64,000 nucleotides of DNA from Syntrophosphaera sp035450685 (GCA_035450685.1 DAOTNF010000010.1:1-64000), one strand, 5' to 3'. Counted from the stretch's first letter, positions 28,117 through 36,839 are shown. Notes: generated from the sequence alone by a model not told the origin. Made by a program: numbers and translations.

Positions 28117-29153
28117 CAGCGCACTCCCACAAATTGCCTGAGCATGCGCACATCGTTCTCAAACAGGATTCGCATATCAGGAATGTTATACTTGAGCATG
28201 GCGATACGTTCGATTCCACAACCCAGGGCGTATCCGGTATAAATCTCTGGGTCGATGCCGAGGGTCTTGAAAACAGCGGGATCCACCATGCCGGCACCCC
28301 CAAGCTCAAGCCAGCCGGAGTTTTTGCATACCCGGCAGCCCTTGCCCTGACAACTGACACAGCTAATATCCATTTCCGCGCTTGGTTCTGTGAAAGGGAA
28401 GAAATGGGGTCTGATGCGTGACCTGACACCCTGGCCAAACATGATTTGGGCAAAGTTTTGCAGGGTGTCTTTGAGGTCAGCCATCGACACGCCTTTATCC
28501 ACAACCAAAGCCTCCACCTGATGGAAAACAGGTGAATGGGATGGGTCCGGTTTGTCATTGCGATAGCATCTGCCGGGCGAAATAATACGGATGGGGGGTC
28601 GGTGCTTTTCCATAACCCGCACCTGCACCGTGGAAGTCTGGGTGCGCAGCAAATATCCGTTATCCAGATAGAAGGTGTCGGCAAGATTCCGCGAAGGGTG
28701 GTCAGCGGGTGTATTCAGAGCATCAAAGTTGTGGAAATCGTCGTCGATATCGGGTCCGTCGGCAATTTCAAAACCCATGCTCATGAAGATATCTTCAATC
28801 TGCCTTCTGACGATAGTCAGCGGGTGCAAAGCCCCAACCGGATTGAATATCCCCGGCAGGCTCAGGTCTTCGTCCTGGGCCTGGGCATGGCGGCTCCAAC
28901 TGGCCTCTTTGATATCTTGCTCTTTTTGGGCAATGAGCGATTCCAGTTCTTTTCTGGCAGCGTTGATCATTTGCCCAAAAGCTGGCCTATCCTCTGCCGC
29001 CAGCTCTTTAAGCCTGGCATAGAGTTCGCTGAGCAGGCTTTTTTTACCGAGATAGCGGGCCTTTGTGTTATTGAGATCGTTTGGACTTTTACAAGCGCCA
29101 ATCTCAGACCGGGCTTGCGTCAGGACATCATTCAACTGATTTTGCACTTCCAC
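28116..29153 (-). CDS. pheS: phenylalanyl-tRNA synthetase alpha subunit
   Basis: 345 aa. N-terminal coiled coil, then motif 2 region (RIISPGRCYRND, FHQVEALVVD) and motif 3 (GYALGCGIERIAML), with GAGMVDPAVF near the amino-acid site. GTG at 29153 opens the frame but has poor spacing from AGGA; the in-frame GTG at 29147 fits the ribosome site better (inference). It follows rplT by about 60 bp. Confidence 0.96.
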   Translation of the reverse strand: MEVQNQLNDVLTQARSEIGACKSPNDLNNTKARYLGKKSLLSELYARLKELAAEDRPAFGQMINAARKELESLIAQKEQDIKEASWSRHAQAQDEDLSLPGIFNPVGALHPLTIVRRQIEDIFMSMGFEIADGPDIDDDFHNFDALNTPADHPSRNLADTFYLDNGYLLRTQTSTVQVRVMEKHRPPIRIISPGRCYRNDKPDPSHSPVFHQVEALVVDKGVSMADLKDTLQNFAQIMFGQGVRSRIRPHFFPFTEPSAEMDISCVSCQGKGCRVCKNSGWLELGGAGMVDPAVFKTLGIDPEIYTGYALGCGIERIAMLKYNIPDMRILFENDVRMLRQFVGVR

Positions 29154-29213
29154 ATCCTACTGGTTCTGCGGGTTTTTCGCAGCAATGATTAGACCTTGCG
29201 AGTATTGCGTGGT

Positions 29214-29561
29214 TCAGCCTTTGGCTATTTCCACCAGCTTGGCGAAGGCATCGCTGTCGTGCCAGGCAAGATGGGCAAGAGTTTTACGGTTGATTTCGAT
29301 ATTGGCTTTGTGCAGTCCATTGATAAATTTGCTGTAGGACATGTTATTGAGCCTGCACGCGGCATTGATGCGTGTAATCCACAGACTGCGGAACTGGCGC
29401 TTTTTTAGTTTGCGGTGCGCAAAAGCAAAAGCCATTCCTCTTTCGAATGTCTGTCTTGCCAATCTATAAGTTTTGCTTCTGAGGCCAAAGTAACCCCTGG
29501 CCGCCAGCATGTATTTTTTTCTTCTGCGATGGGCTGCTACGTTGTTTGTCGATCTTGGCAT
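29214..29561 (-). CDS. rplT: 50S ribosomal protein L20
   Basis: 115 aa, the normal length. Starts PRSTNNVAAHRRRKK and contains RGYFGLRSKTYRLARQ and RINAACRLNNMSYSKFI, matching L20. It nucleates 50S assembly, and in several bacteria L20 represses its own operon. 10 bp after rpmI. Confidence 0.96.
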   Translation of the reverse strand: MPRSTNNVAAHRRRKKYMLAARGYFGLRSKTYRLARQTFERGMAFAFAHRKLKKRQFRSLWITRINAACRLNNMSYSKFINGLHKANIEINRKTLAHLAWHDSDAFAKLVEIAKG

Positions 29562-29571
29562 CTTCCTCTCC

Positions 29572-29766
29572 TTACATTACCAGCATCCGGTAGATTCTGT
29601 TTTCGTCACATTTTTTCACAATTGCGCTCGTGCGCAGGTTACGTTTGAGCTTGGGCGTTTTCTTGGTTTTGATATGGGCGCTCTTGGCATGATGTCTCAC
29701 AATCTTGCCTGTGCCGGTAACCTTGAAACGCTTGGCAGCGGAACGGTTAGTTTTGATCTTGGGCAT
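29572..29766 (-). CDS. rpmI: 50S ribosomal protein L35
   Basis: 64 aa, highly basic: KIKTNRSAAKRFKVTGTGKI and the central HHAKSAHIKTKK block are typical of L35. AAGGAG lies just upstream of the ATG. Part of the infC-rpmI-rplT operon. Confidence 0.95.
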   Translation of the reverse strand: MPKIKTNRSAAKRFKVTGTGKIVRHHAKSAHIKTKKTPKLKRNLRTSAIVKKCDENRIYRMLVM

Positions 29767-29865
29767 ATTTATCTCCTTAACAATACAAATAAAACTATGA
29801 AATGGGAGTGTGCAAAAGGAATCAGATTATGTGCTTGCTCTCTTTATTCCTGATCTTTTTGAGAC

Positions 29866-30492
29866 CTATGTTTCCGGGACTTCACTTGGCGGGGGGACGG
29901 ATGCCGGCAGGCCTTCCGCGGCAAGTTTTGCCAGTATTTTATCGATATCTTTCTTGGGGCTCATGATCATGGAAAGCAAATTCCTTTCGGAAACCGGCTC
30001 GGAGTCCACCTCCGCTATGTGGGAAAGATCTGTCTTAAGTTTTTCCAGAACATTGTAACCCAACTCTTTGTGGGCCATCTGACGCCCCCGGAAACGGACG
30101 GTGAATTTGACCTTGTTGTGTTGCTTGAGGAACTTGACCGCGTTGTTCTTTTTGAAGTTATAGTCATGCACCTCAGTGTTGGGGCCAAACTTGATCTCCT
30201 TGATCTCAACTTCATGTTGTCTTTTCTTGGCTTCTTTGGCTTTCTTTTCTTTTTGGAAATAGTATTTGCTAAAGTCAAGTATGCGACACACAGGGGGATC
30301 TATATTAGGGGAAATCTCCACCAGATCCAGGTCTTCTTCCTCTGCCCGGCGCAGGGCTTCTTTCAGCGGGACCACGCCAATCTGTTTGCCGTCAACTCCT
30401 ATCAGGCGCACAGTAGTGGCTGTGATCTGATTATTGATCCTTTCCTTTGGCACGACCTCATTGGTGCGGGCCTTTCCTCTTTTAATCCGGAT
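29866..30492 (-). CDS. infC: translation initiation factor IF-3
   Basis: About 208 aa. N-terminal domain (NEVVPKERINNQITATTVRLIGVDG, LVEISPNIDPPVCRILDF) and C-terminal domain (FTVRFRGRQMAHKELG). The strong ribosome site AGGAGG (30506-30501) lies inside the frame that opens at ATG 30534, so that ATG cannot be served by it. The best start is the ATC at 30492, 8 nt after the site (or ATA at 30495). Non-AUG starts are typical of infC and underlie IF-3 autoregulation. The ~20-residue acidic/proline C-terminal tail is an extension. Confidence 0.93.
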   Translation of the reverse strand: MRIKRGKARTNEVVPKERINNQITATTVRLIGVDGKQIGVVPLKEALRRAEEEDLDLVEISPNIDPPVCRILDFSKYYFQKEKKAKEAKKRQHEVEIKEIKFGPNTEVHDYNFKKNNAVKFLKQHNKVKFTVRFRGRQMAHKELGYNVLEKLKTDLSHIAEVDSEPVSERNLLSMIMSPKKDIDKILAKLAAEGLPASVPPPSEVPET

Positions 30493-30500
30493 TATAAGAA

Positions 30501-30506
30501 CCTCCT
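30501..30506 (-). promoter_or_regulatory. ribosome binding site that fixes the infC start
   Basis: AGGAGG on the minus strand, with 5 nt to ATA and 8 nt to ATC. It decides for a non-AUG start, because the only upstream in-frame ATG (30534) lies in the loop of the preceding terminator hairpin. Confidence 0.75.
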
Positions 30507-30518
30507 TTTTACCGGAAA

Positions 30519-30547
30519 AGAAAACAGGCGGCATTTAATACCGCCTG
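30519..30547 (-). terminator. terminator-like hairpin (attenuator) in the infC leader
   Basis: Minus strand CAGGCGG (30547... end at 30541 as arm) pairs with CCGCCTG (30531-30525), a 7-bp GC-rich stem with 9-nt loop, followed by TTTTCTTTT. It lies between a TTGACA box at 30659-30654 and the infC ribosome site, so it is within the leader and probably attenuates the operon. Confidence 0.75.
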
Positions 30548-30631
30548 CTTCTCAGTAAAGACATATATTTATTATTGGCCATTACGTGCAACGGAGCAGT
30601 AAGGCAGAAGCAAGCAGCTTCATTTTGAGTC

Positions 30632-30659
30632 ATTGTTTTAACTGTGCCGGATTTGTCAA
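30632..30659 (-). promoter_or_regulatory. possible promoter of the infC operon
   Basis: On the minus strand, TTGACA (30659-30654) is followed after 16 bp by AACAAT (30637-30632), 4/6 to the -10 consensus. The leader transcript would be ~130 nt and carries the attenuator-like hairpin. Confidence 0.45.
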
Positions 30660-30728
30660 TCCTTTTGTTTGCTCAGGAACGGGCGGCTGCTTGGGGTGAC
30701 AAGGTCTGTTGTTTGTGTTTCATGCTTC

Positions 30729-30830
30729 CCCCTCATATCTTGATCACTCATTGATCACTGATTGATCGCTGAGCAATCGCTGGACAGTATATCGCCTGGA
30801 CATCATTGAGCGGTCAATGGGACATGAAGA
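30729..30830 (+). repeat. dispersed repeat family A, copy A2
   Basis: CCTCATATCTTGATCACTCA followed by ATTGATCACTGATTGATCGC, CAATCGCTGGACAG and TATCGCCTGGACAT. It matches A3 and, inverted, A1. It sits next to B2 in the infC-coaE spacer; 30660-31146 otherwise holds no gene. Confidence 0.75.
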
Positions 30831-30879
30831 CAGGAGGTAGTCACGATAGCTTGCTAAGTTTGCTTCAATTAATATAATT

Positions 30880-31080
30880 TGCCAACAATCACGATCATCC
30901 CTCATAGCGCCCTCCTTTGCTGCTACTGGCTTTGGAGCCATCATCCTTAGGTCATCCTTATAAATTATAAGGTTGACCCCAGGAAGACCCACGCCGGAGA
31001 GGTGGATTCAAATGCGGACCATCCCCTCATAATATATAGGTGCTATGAAAAGACCGTGGAAGGGTGAAATGGTGAGAACC
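30880..31080 (-). repeat. dispersed repeat family B, copy B2
   Basis: Full-length copy in inverted orientation. The palindrome CCTTATAAATTATAAGG is at 30956-30972. Read on the minus strand it contains GCACCTATATATTATGAGG, CGTGGGTCTTCCTGGGGTCA and GCAAAGGAGGGCGCTATGAG. Confidence 0.85.
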
Positions 31081-31146
31081 TGTTGTAATGCAAGCGAAAT
31101 AGTTTGAGAGGGAATGGTTTGAAACTAACTGGGCTTCAACGCAAAA

Positions 31147-31770
31147 TCAGAGGCAGAACGCCAGCTTATCTTTCCTTTTGATGGATTTCAACTGTGTTTC
31201 GAGCTTTTTAGCCTGGGCTTTGAGCTTGGCGGGGCTGGAATTGTTGTCCACCACCAGATCGCAAAACGGCGCTTTGTTTTCATCGTCAATCTGATTCCCA
31301 AGCCTGGCAAGAATCTCTTTCTGTGTGGCATGGTCGCGCTTTTTCAGGCGTTTCAGCCTGACCTCCGGGTCCACCCTGACCAGTATCAAATAGTCAAAGC
31401 AACGTTGCATGCCCGCTTCAAACAGCAGTGGCACCTCAAAGAAAAGATACGCTTCGTTCGACTCATCCACAACGCGCTGCATCCCGGCCAGCACCTGGGG
31501 ATGCAATAACTGATTCAGCCAGGCCAGGTCTTTGGGACTGTTGAACACAAGTTCGGCTATCTTTTTGCGGTCGGCTTTGTTGTCGCGGACAAAATCCCTG
31601 CCCCAACGCGTGGCGATCGCGGCCAGATTTGGCTTGCTGTCCAGCAGGTCTTGTGAAATGGCGTCGGCGGAGATCACTGTCAGGCCGATCTCCCTCAGAT
31701 AGTTGCAAAACAAGCTTTTCCCGCTGCCATAGTTGCCTGTGATACCAATTATAATTGGGCTTAAACCCAT
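31147..31770 (-). CDS. coaE: dephospho-CoA kinase
   Basis: 207 aa. P-loop GITGNYGSGKS at the N-terminus, then RRWG-like TRWGRDFV, the HP of LLHPQV and FEVPLLFEAGM, all CoaE landmarks. It catalyses the last step of coenzyme A synthesis (ATP + dephospho-CoA). It is the last gene of the exbB-to-coaE run, 22 bp after cdaA. Confidence 0.95.
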   Translation of the reverse strand: MGLSPIIIGITGNYGSGKSLFCNYLREIGLTVISADAISQDLLDSKPNLAAIATRWGRDFVRDNKADRKKIAELVFNSPKDLAWLNQLLHPQVLAGMQRVVDESNEAYLFFEVPLLFEAGMQRCFDYLILVRVDPEVRLKRLKKRDHATQKEILARLGNQIDDENKAPFCDLVVDNNSSPAKLKAQAKKLETQLKSIKRKDKLAFCL

Positions 31771-31792
31771 ATTCCTTTCTCCATCAAAGCCG

Positions 31793-32539
31793 CTACTTGA
31801 CAGCGTCCGTGATTATTTGCAGCAGTTCTTCGTAAGCAATGTTGACAGATATGTTCCCGTTTCGCGCAACGGAAATCTGGCTGTTCTGCTCTGAAACGAT
31901 GATCGCTACGGCGTCCGAGATCTCCGTGATGCCTATCCCAGCCAGATGGCGCGTGCCAAAGCGCTTCACATAATCAGGTTTGCGGGAGAGGGGAAGCACC
32001 ACCTTGGCTGCCATAATCCGGTCTCCGCGTATAATGATGGCTCCATCGTGGAGGGCAGATTTGGGGTTGAAAATGGTGAGGATCAGGCGCAGGGACATTG
32101 TGGCGTCGATGATCTCTCCGCTATGGATATATTCATTCAGCTTGCGCTTGTTTTCAATGACGATGAGAGCCCCCGTCTTGCGGAATGACATGGATGAAAT
32201 GGCATCCATCAGAGGCATATAGATGGAGTTACTCTCTTTTTTGCGAAAGGCCAGTCCCAGTTCCCGCGAGATATTGAACCTTGCCAAAAGAGACCGCAGC
32301 TCAGGTTGGAAAAGAACTATCAGAGCTATGATCCAATAGTTTCTGATCGACGCCAGGGCTGAGCTTACCATCTTCAGGTCAAACAAAGCCGCGATCAGGT
32401 AGATCAGAAAGATGAACATGATGCCCAGCAGAATCTGATAGCCCCCGCTGCGCCTGACAATGGACAGCGACTGATAGATCAGAAAAGCGATCAGGAAGAT
32501 ATCGACAATATCTTTGAACCTGGGAATCAGGAATTCCAT
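31793..32539 (-). CDS. cdaA: diadenylate cyclase, CdaA/DacA type
   Basis: 248 aa from ATG 32539, which overlaps the folP stop (TAATG) and has GAGGTGG upstream; a GTG three codons earlier is less likely. Three hydrophobic segments to residue ~80 precede a DAC domain with SALHDGAIIIRG and FGTRHLAGIGITE. DGA is intact. The usual GTRHR reads GTRHL, so the second Arg of the RHR ATP-binding motif is Leu. It makes cyclic di-AMP at the membrane from ATP. The link with folP is common. Confidence 0.9.
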   Translation of the reverse strand: MEFLIPRFKDIVDIFLIAFLIYQSLSIVRRSGGYQILLGIMFIFLIYLIAALFDLKMVSSALASIRNYWIIALIVLFQPELRSLLARFNISRELGLAFRKKESNSIYMPLMDAISSMSFRKTGALIVIENKRKLNEYIHSGEIIDATMSLRLILTIFNPKSALHDGAIIIRGDRIMAAKVVLPLSRKPDYVKRFGTRHLAGIGITEISDAVAIIVSEQNSQISVARNGNISVNIAYEELLQIITDAVK

Positions 32540-33366
32540 TAACTCCACCTCAGAGCTGTTTCCCGTAGTACTGCAAAGAATTGTTTGTGTTCCATAACGT
32601 CGTGCACCCGGATCAAGTCAACTCCATGCAAAGCTCCGATAAGAGAGCTGGCAATAGTCCCGGCCACGCGGTCTTTCGGTTTTGTGGGACAGATTGCGTT
32701 GATAAAGCTCTTACGTGAAGCCGCCAACAACAAAGGAAGCCCAAAGTGTCTGTAATGCTCCAGATTCGCCAGCAGGGTCAGATTGTGGTCCAGGTCTTTG
32801 CCAAAGCCAATGCCCGGATCCAGGATGATCATTTCCCTGTCAATTCCGCGCTCCACGGCAAAGCTGATGCGTTCTTCAAAGAACTCATCCACCTCTTTAA
32901 TGATGTTTTCATAGCGGGGCGCTATCTGCATGGTTCGGGGATCGCCCTGCATGTGCATCAAAACGATTTGTGCGCCTGGATGTGAGGCGACGGTTTCGGC
33001 CATTTTCTCATCATCCCGCAGCGCGGAGATGTCATTTATAATAGTCGCTCCCGCTTGCAGGGAAGCTTTCGCGACCTCGCTTTTGCGTGTGTCAACCGAT
33101 ACGGTGATGGCTGGAAATTCTTTCTTTATGGCCTCAACAGTAGGCACCACCCTTTCCAATTCCGTATCCAGGTCAACCGGCAGCGATCCCGGACGGGTCG
33201 ATTCTGCACCAACGTCAATGATAGCGGCTCCCTCCTCAATCATTTGACGGGCTCTGTTCAGGGCGAGTTCCAAAGACAGATAGCTCCCTCCATCGGAAAA
33301 AGAGTCTTCGGTAACGTTCAATATCCCCATGATTTGGGGTTCACGAATCTGCTTCAGTTGCTGCAT
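32539..33366 (-). CDS. folP: dihydropteroate synthase
   Basis: 275 aa. IMGILNVTEDSFSDGG, DVGAESTRPG, TIINDISALRDD, the PGIGFGKD motif and KSF (ASRKSF) match DHPS. It condenses p-aminobenzoate with dihydropterin pyrophosphate in folate synthesis; it is the sulfonamide target. AGGAGG precedes the ATG. Confidence 0.96.
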   Translation of the reverse strand: MQQLKQIREPQIMGILNVTEDSFSDGGSYLSLELALNRARQMIEEGAAIIDVGAESTRPGSLPVDLDTELERVVPTVEAIKKEFPAITVSVDTRKSEVAKASLQAGATIINDISALRDDEKMAETVASHPGAQIVLMHMQGDPRTMQIAPRYENIIKEVDEFFEERISFAVERGIDREMIILDPGIGFGKDLDHNLTLLANLEHYRHFGLPLLLAASRKSFINAICPTKPKDRVAGTIASSLIGALHGVDLIRVHDVMEHKQFFAVLRETALRWS

Positions 33367-33382
33367 GGATCGCCTCCTATCT

Positions 33383-34084
33383 TTATAAAAACTCGAATGT
33401 TATCACGCATTTCATGTTGGAAGATGGTTCCCCGATCACGCTTAGGCTGCCATCCATCAGTAGCTTTTTGGCGGCCTCGAAAATCCTTCCTTCAGTTTGC
33501 TGGGTAGAGACCACCGTGCCTGGTATCACGCGGGAGTAGCGGTCTATTTCAAACTGCAGGGTAACACTGCCGCCGTATCCCAGATTATGCCTGTACCCTG
33601 CCGGCATCGAAAAGCGCACCCTGCCTCCTTGCACGGCAATTCCTACTCCTCCGGATGTGGCTCCCGTCGCGGGGCCTCTGGCCATGTCACGTAAAGCATT
33701 CATGGCAAGCGGGTTGTTGCCCAGGCTTACTGGACGGGAGGGGTCTTTGGCAGCGGTTCGTTTGGGCGTTTCCAAAATCTCCGCCGATCCGGTTTGTGGT
33801 ATTCCGGGGTTTAGGGCCGGGGTGTTCAGGGGTTGGGCTGTTTGTTCAGGCCTGCTAATGTCGCGGGCTCCGCCTTGGGATTCGCCGGAAAAAGGGGCTT
33901 GCGTCACGGTCTCTGGACTGGTATTTTCAATAACTTCTTCAGTCATGTAAGGATACTCAAAACTCACTTCATACCAGACACTGTCAAGGTTCGGGGGCAG
34001 GGTAAAGATAGCCATGGCAATCAACAGAACTGAGTGAATCCCCAGAGATATGAGCAGAGGCTTGTTCTTTTGCAGCAGTGTCAT
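33383..34084 (-). CDS. TonB-like energy transducer
   Basis: 233 aa. One N-terminal transmembrane helix (LLISLGIHSVLLIAMAIF), a proline- and serine-rich periplasmic linker (residues ~50-155) and a C-terminal TonB-like domain (YRHNLGYGGSVTLQFEIDR, then GTVVSTQQTEG and AAKKLL). It overlaps exbD by 4 nt, so together they form the ExbB-ExbD-TonB set that couples the proton gradient to outer-membrane uptake. No TonB-dependent receptor was identified in the window. Confidence 0.82.
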   Translation of the reverse strand: MTLLQKNKPLLISLGIHSVLLIAMAIFTLPPNLDSVWYEVSFEYPYMTEEVIENTSPETVTQAPFSGESQGGARDISRPEQTAQPLNTPALNPGIPQTGSAEILETPKRTAAKDPSRPVSLGNNPLAMNALRDMARGPATGATSGGVGIAVQGGRVRFSMPAGYRHNLGYGGSVTLQFEIDRYSRVIPGTVVSTQQTEGRIFEAAKKLLMDGSLSVIGEPSSNMKCVITFEFL

Positions 34085-34491
34085 TTTCTCTTTTCTTTTG
34101 CCGCTTCAGTAGAAATAAAAATCTTTTCAAAGCCCGCGTTTCTGACCACATCCATGAGGGTAACCACCTCCTGGAGCGGAGTGTCTTTGTTGGCGGAAAG
34201 CCTGACAGCCTGCTCCTTGCCGGCAAACTCCCGTTTCAAAGCCAGACCCAAAGTGTTGATGTTGTAGCGGACGTTCTTGAAAACGACGTCGGAGTCGCTA
34301 TTGTACACGATGTGCAGCACCTGATGTGCCTGACGCTGTCCGGAGGAAGAACCGGGCAGGCGTACGGAAATCCCTGTCTGAGAGGAGAAATTGGAAGCGA
34401 TCAACAGGAAAAGCAGAAGCAGGAATATTACGTCTGTCATCGATATCAGGACAGTTGTGCTTATCCTCTTGCTTGATATCTCCAATTTCAT
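34081..34491 (-). CDS. ExbD/TolR family protein
   Basis: 136 aa. A single transmembrane helix near the N-terminus with the pore Asp (SMTDVIFLLLLFLL), then a periplasmic domain. It overlaps both neighbours by four bases. The ExbB-ExbD proton channel energises the TonB-like protein next door. TolR is an alternative name; the adjacent TonB favours ExbD. Confidence 0.88.
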   Translation of the reverse strand: MKLEISSKRISTTVLISMTDVIFLLLLFLLIASNFSSQTGISVRLPGSSSGQRQAHQVLHIVYNSDSDVVFKNVRYNINTLGLALKREFAGKEQAVRLSANKDTPLQEVVTLMDVVRNAGFEKIFISTEAAKEKRK

Positions 34492-35123
34492 GCCTTGTAT
34501 GAGCTCCGGTTATCGTTTGCCTGTAATTTGACAATGCTTTCCGTGGCAAAGAATTGAATATCTTTGGCCAGGTTTTCCAGTTTTTGTACCAGATCGTTGT
34601 AAAAAACGATCGCCACAATACCCACGATCAAACCTCCTACGGTGGTGAGCAGGGCGACCCAGATGCCGCCAGCCAGGCTGTTGATATCCACCATGTTTTG
34701 CTTTTGCCCCTGGATATTCATAAAGACACTCACCATACCCATCACTGTGCCCAGAAAACCGATCAGGGGAGCAACGGCGGCGCAGGTTGACAGCCAGCCC
34801 ATGCCTCGTTCCAGCTTGTGCAGTTCGAGGTTGGCTGTGGATTCAACGCTGGATTTGATCAGTTCCAGATCGTTGGCGGGAGAGCTGTATAGCTTATCCA
34901 ACACCACCCCCAGGGGAGAAGAATCTCCATGGATATTCAGGATTGCCTGGATTTGCTCTGTTTTGCTTTGCTGGGCAAGGGCTTGTTTAAGCTTGTCATT
35001 GGCTTTTTTCGCCTTGACGATGGTCATGTATTTGTTTATCACAATCGCAACCACAGCCATGGAAATGCCCAACAGAACGAACATCAGAAATCCGCCGCGC
35101 AGGAAGAGATTCAGTAGAGACAT
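34488..35123 (-). CDS. ExbB/TolQ family proton channel protein
   Basis: 211 aa with three transmembrane helices and the MotA/TolQ/ExbB block, including the conserved GLLGTVMG-type motif (LIGFLGTVMGMV) and GGIWVALLTTVGGLIVGI. It forms the pentameric pore of the ExbB-ExbD motor. About 77 bp after serC, with a GC-rich hairpin in the gap. Confidence 0.9.
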   Translation of the reverse strand: MSLLNLFLRGGFLMFVLLGISMAVVAIVINKYMTIVKAKKANDKLKQALAQQSKTEQIQAILNIHGDSSPLGVVLDKLYSSPANDLELIKSSVESTANLELHKLERGMGWLSTCAAVAPLIGFLGTVMGMVSVFMNIQGQKQNMVDINSLAGGIWVALLTTVGGLIVGIVAIVFYNDLVQKLENLAKDIQFFATESIVKLQANDNRSSYKA

Positions 35124-35150
35124 CGTGTACCTGTTTGCTGTTATTTTTTA

Positions 35151-35188
35151 AGCAAGGCGGAGGAGTGATCCCCCGCCTCGCCTTATAC
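35151..35188 (-). other. GC-rich hairpin between serC and exbB
   Basis: Plus-strand AGGCGG (35155 region) pairs with CCGCCT across GATC-rich loop, extended by GG/CC after one mismatch. There is no T-run on the minus strand, so it is not a standard terminator. It may be a processing or stability element. Confidence 0.4.
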
Positions 35189-35200
35189 GATTGACTGTTA

Positions 35201-36286
35201 TCAGCCGTTCTTTTTCTGGAATTCCCGCATGAACTCGCTCAGGGCTTTAGCAGCGGGCAGGGGCAGTGAATTGTAGGTGCTGGCGCGGCAGCCGCCCACG
35301 TCACGATGTCCCTTCAGTCCTATCATACCTTGTTTTTTGGCTTCGGATATGAAGGTAGCTTCCAGTTCTTCGCTGGGCATGCGGAAAGTGATGTTCATCA
35401 AAGAGCGGTCTTCCTTATCCACGGTTCCTTTGTAGAAGCCATTGGACTCGTCGATTACATTATAAATGTAATCTGCCTTGGCAATGTTGTTTTTCTCCAC
35501 CATTGCCAGTCCGCCAAAGGATTCCACCCACTTCAGGACCAAGCCAATCATGTAGATGGTCCAGCAGGGAGGCGTGTTGAACATGGAGCCGTTTTTGGCA
35601 TGGGTATTGTAGTCCAGCATGGTAGGCAGCCCGGGATTCACTTTTTCCAGCAGGCTTTTCTTAATGATCACCACCACAGCGCCGGAAGGGCCGACGTTCT
35701 TCTGCGCTCCGGCATAGATCAGGTCGTATTTTTGGACTTCAATCGGTTTGCTCATGAAGTTTGAGGACATATCCGCGATCAACGGAATCCCGGCTGGAAT
35801 ATCCGGATCTTTCTTCCATTCCGTACCAAAGATGGTGTTATTGGTGGTGATATGCAAATAAGCAGGGTTATCGGAGAGTTTCCAGGTTTTGGGGATATAG
35901 GCAAAGTTCCTGTCTTCGCTGGTGGCAGCCACATGGACGTTCTTGCCTATTTTTTTGGCTTCGGCGATGGCCTTTTTTGACCACTGTCCGGTGTTGATGT
36001 AGTTCGCCTCTTTGCCTTCAAAAGCAAAGTTCAACGGCACCATCAGGAACTGCATGCTTGCGCCGCCTTGCAGGAAAAGCACATCATAATCGTCACCAAG
36101 ACCGTAGATGCGTTTCACGGTCGCGTGGGTTTCATCGATGATTGCCTGGTATTCCTTGCTGCGATGGCTCATTTCCATTACGGAAAGACCCATTCCCTTG
36201 TAGTTGAACAAATCAGCCTGGGCTTCCCGCAGAACTTCCTCTGGGAGCACTGCAGGGCCAGCGTTGAAGTTGTGTACGCGTTCCAT
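35201..36286 (-). CDS. serC: phosphoserine aminotransferase
   Basis: 361 aa, the normal length. FNAGPAVLPEEVL at the start, the PLP lysine in YAGAQKNVGPSG and the late KGHRDVGGCRASTYN. It forms phosphoserine from 3-phosphohydroxypyruvate and glutamate in serine synthesis. Strong ribosome site (GGAGG) upstream. No serA or serB nearby. Confidence 0.95.
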   Translation of the reverse strand: MERVHNFNAGPAVLPEEVLREAQADLFNYKGMGLSVMEMSHRSKEYQAIIDETHATVKRIYGLGDDYDVLFLQGGASMQFLMVPLNFAFEGKEANYINTGQWSKKAIAEAKKIGKNVHVAATSEDRNFAYIPKTWKLSDNPAYLHITTNNTIFGTEWKKDPDIPAGIPLIADMSSNFMSKPIEVQKYDLIYAGAQKNVGPSGAVVVIIKKSLLEKVNPGLPTMLDYNTHAKNGSMFNTPPCWTIYMIGLVLKWVESFGGLAMVEKNNIAKADYIYNVIDESNGFYKGTVDKEDRSLMNITFRMPSEELEATFISEAKKQGMIGLKGHRDVGGCRASTYNSLPLPAAKALSEFMREFQKKNG

Positions 36287-36639
36287 ATTTTAATCCTCCT
36301 GGAACAGATTTTTTTTCATGGGACAAGCTTTTCTGCCCTTGTCTTTTCCGGCAAGACATTTTTTCACTGCTTTGGAATTTCATCTGTACAGATGCCGCTA
36401 AACCATCTACGAGCCGTAAGAAAGGATAGGTCTGCCCAGATTTTGGGAAAGCCTCAAAAAAACTTTCTGAACCAGACACGGTATATAGCTTGATGACGCT
36501 TGTTTCGTGGCTTTCTTTTCACCATTCCACCTTCAAATATCCTGCTGATCCTGTCAATCCTGTTATCCGCGTTCTATAATCCTTTTCACTATCACAGAAA
36601 AGAACGCAAGCAATATAATATGACATTCACCAAATACAA
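36287..36639 (-). other. serC leader / intergenic region
   Basis: On the minus strand it contains small hairpins, for example TGTCTT/AAGACA, and a run of eight A residues before the ribosome site. No known riboswitch was recognised and no gene is apparent. Confidence 0.3.
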
Positions 36640-36744
36640 CGTCAATAATCTGCATAATCCTTCATAGCGCCCTCCCTTGCTGCTCCTGCATTTGGTGCCA
36701 TCATCCTTAGGTCATCCTTATAAATTATAAGGTTGACCTACGGA
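36640..36744 (-). repeat. dispersed repeat family B, truncated copy B3
   Basis: Keeps the palindrome CCTTATAAATTATAAGG, the CCTAAGGATGATGGCACCAA block and GCAAGGGAGGGCGCTATGAA, but lacks the G-rich hairpin half. On the minus strand the short frame after the ATG is MKDYADY followed by a stop. Confidence 0.8.
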
Positions 36745-36839
36745 AAATATAGACTTAGCTCACTCTGTCGAATGAGGGCGGACTGACTTTCATTCATCCC
36801 AGACATATAATTTGGCGCTCGCAAATATTGAAGGCGGCT

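Noticed and set aside
30744..30992. 82-codon minus-strand frame
   Set aside because: Composed of repeats B2 and A2; reported with the repeats rather than as a gene.
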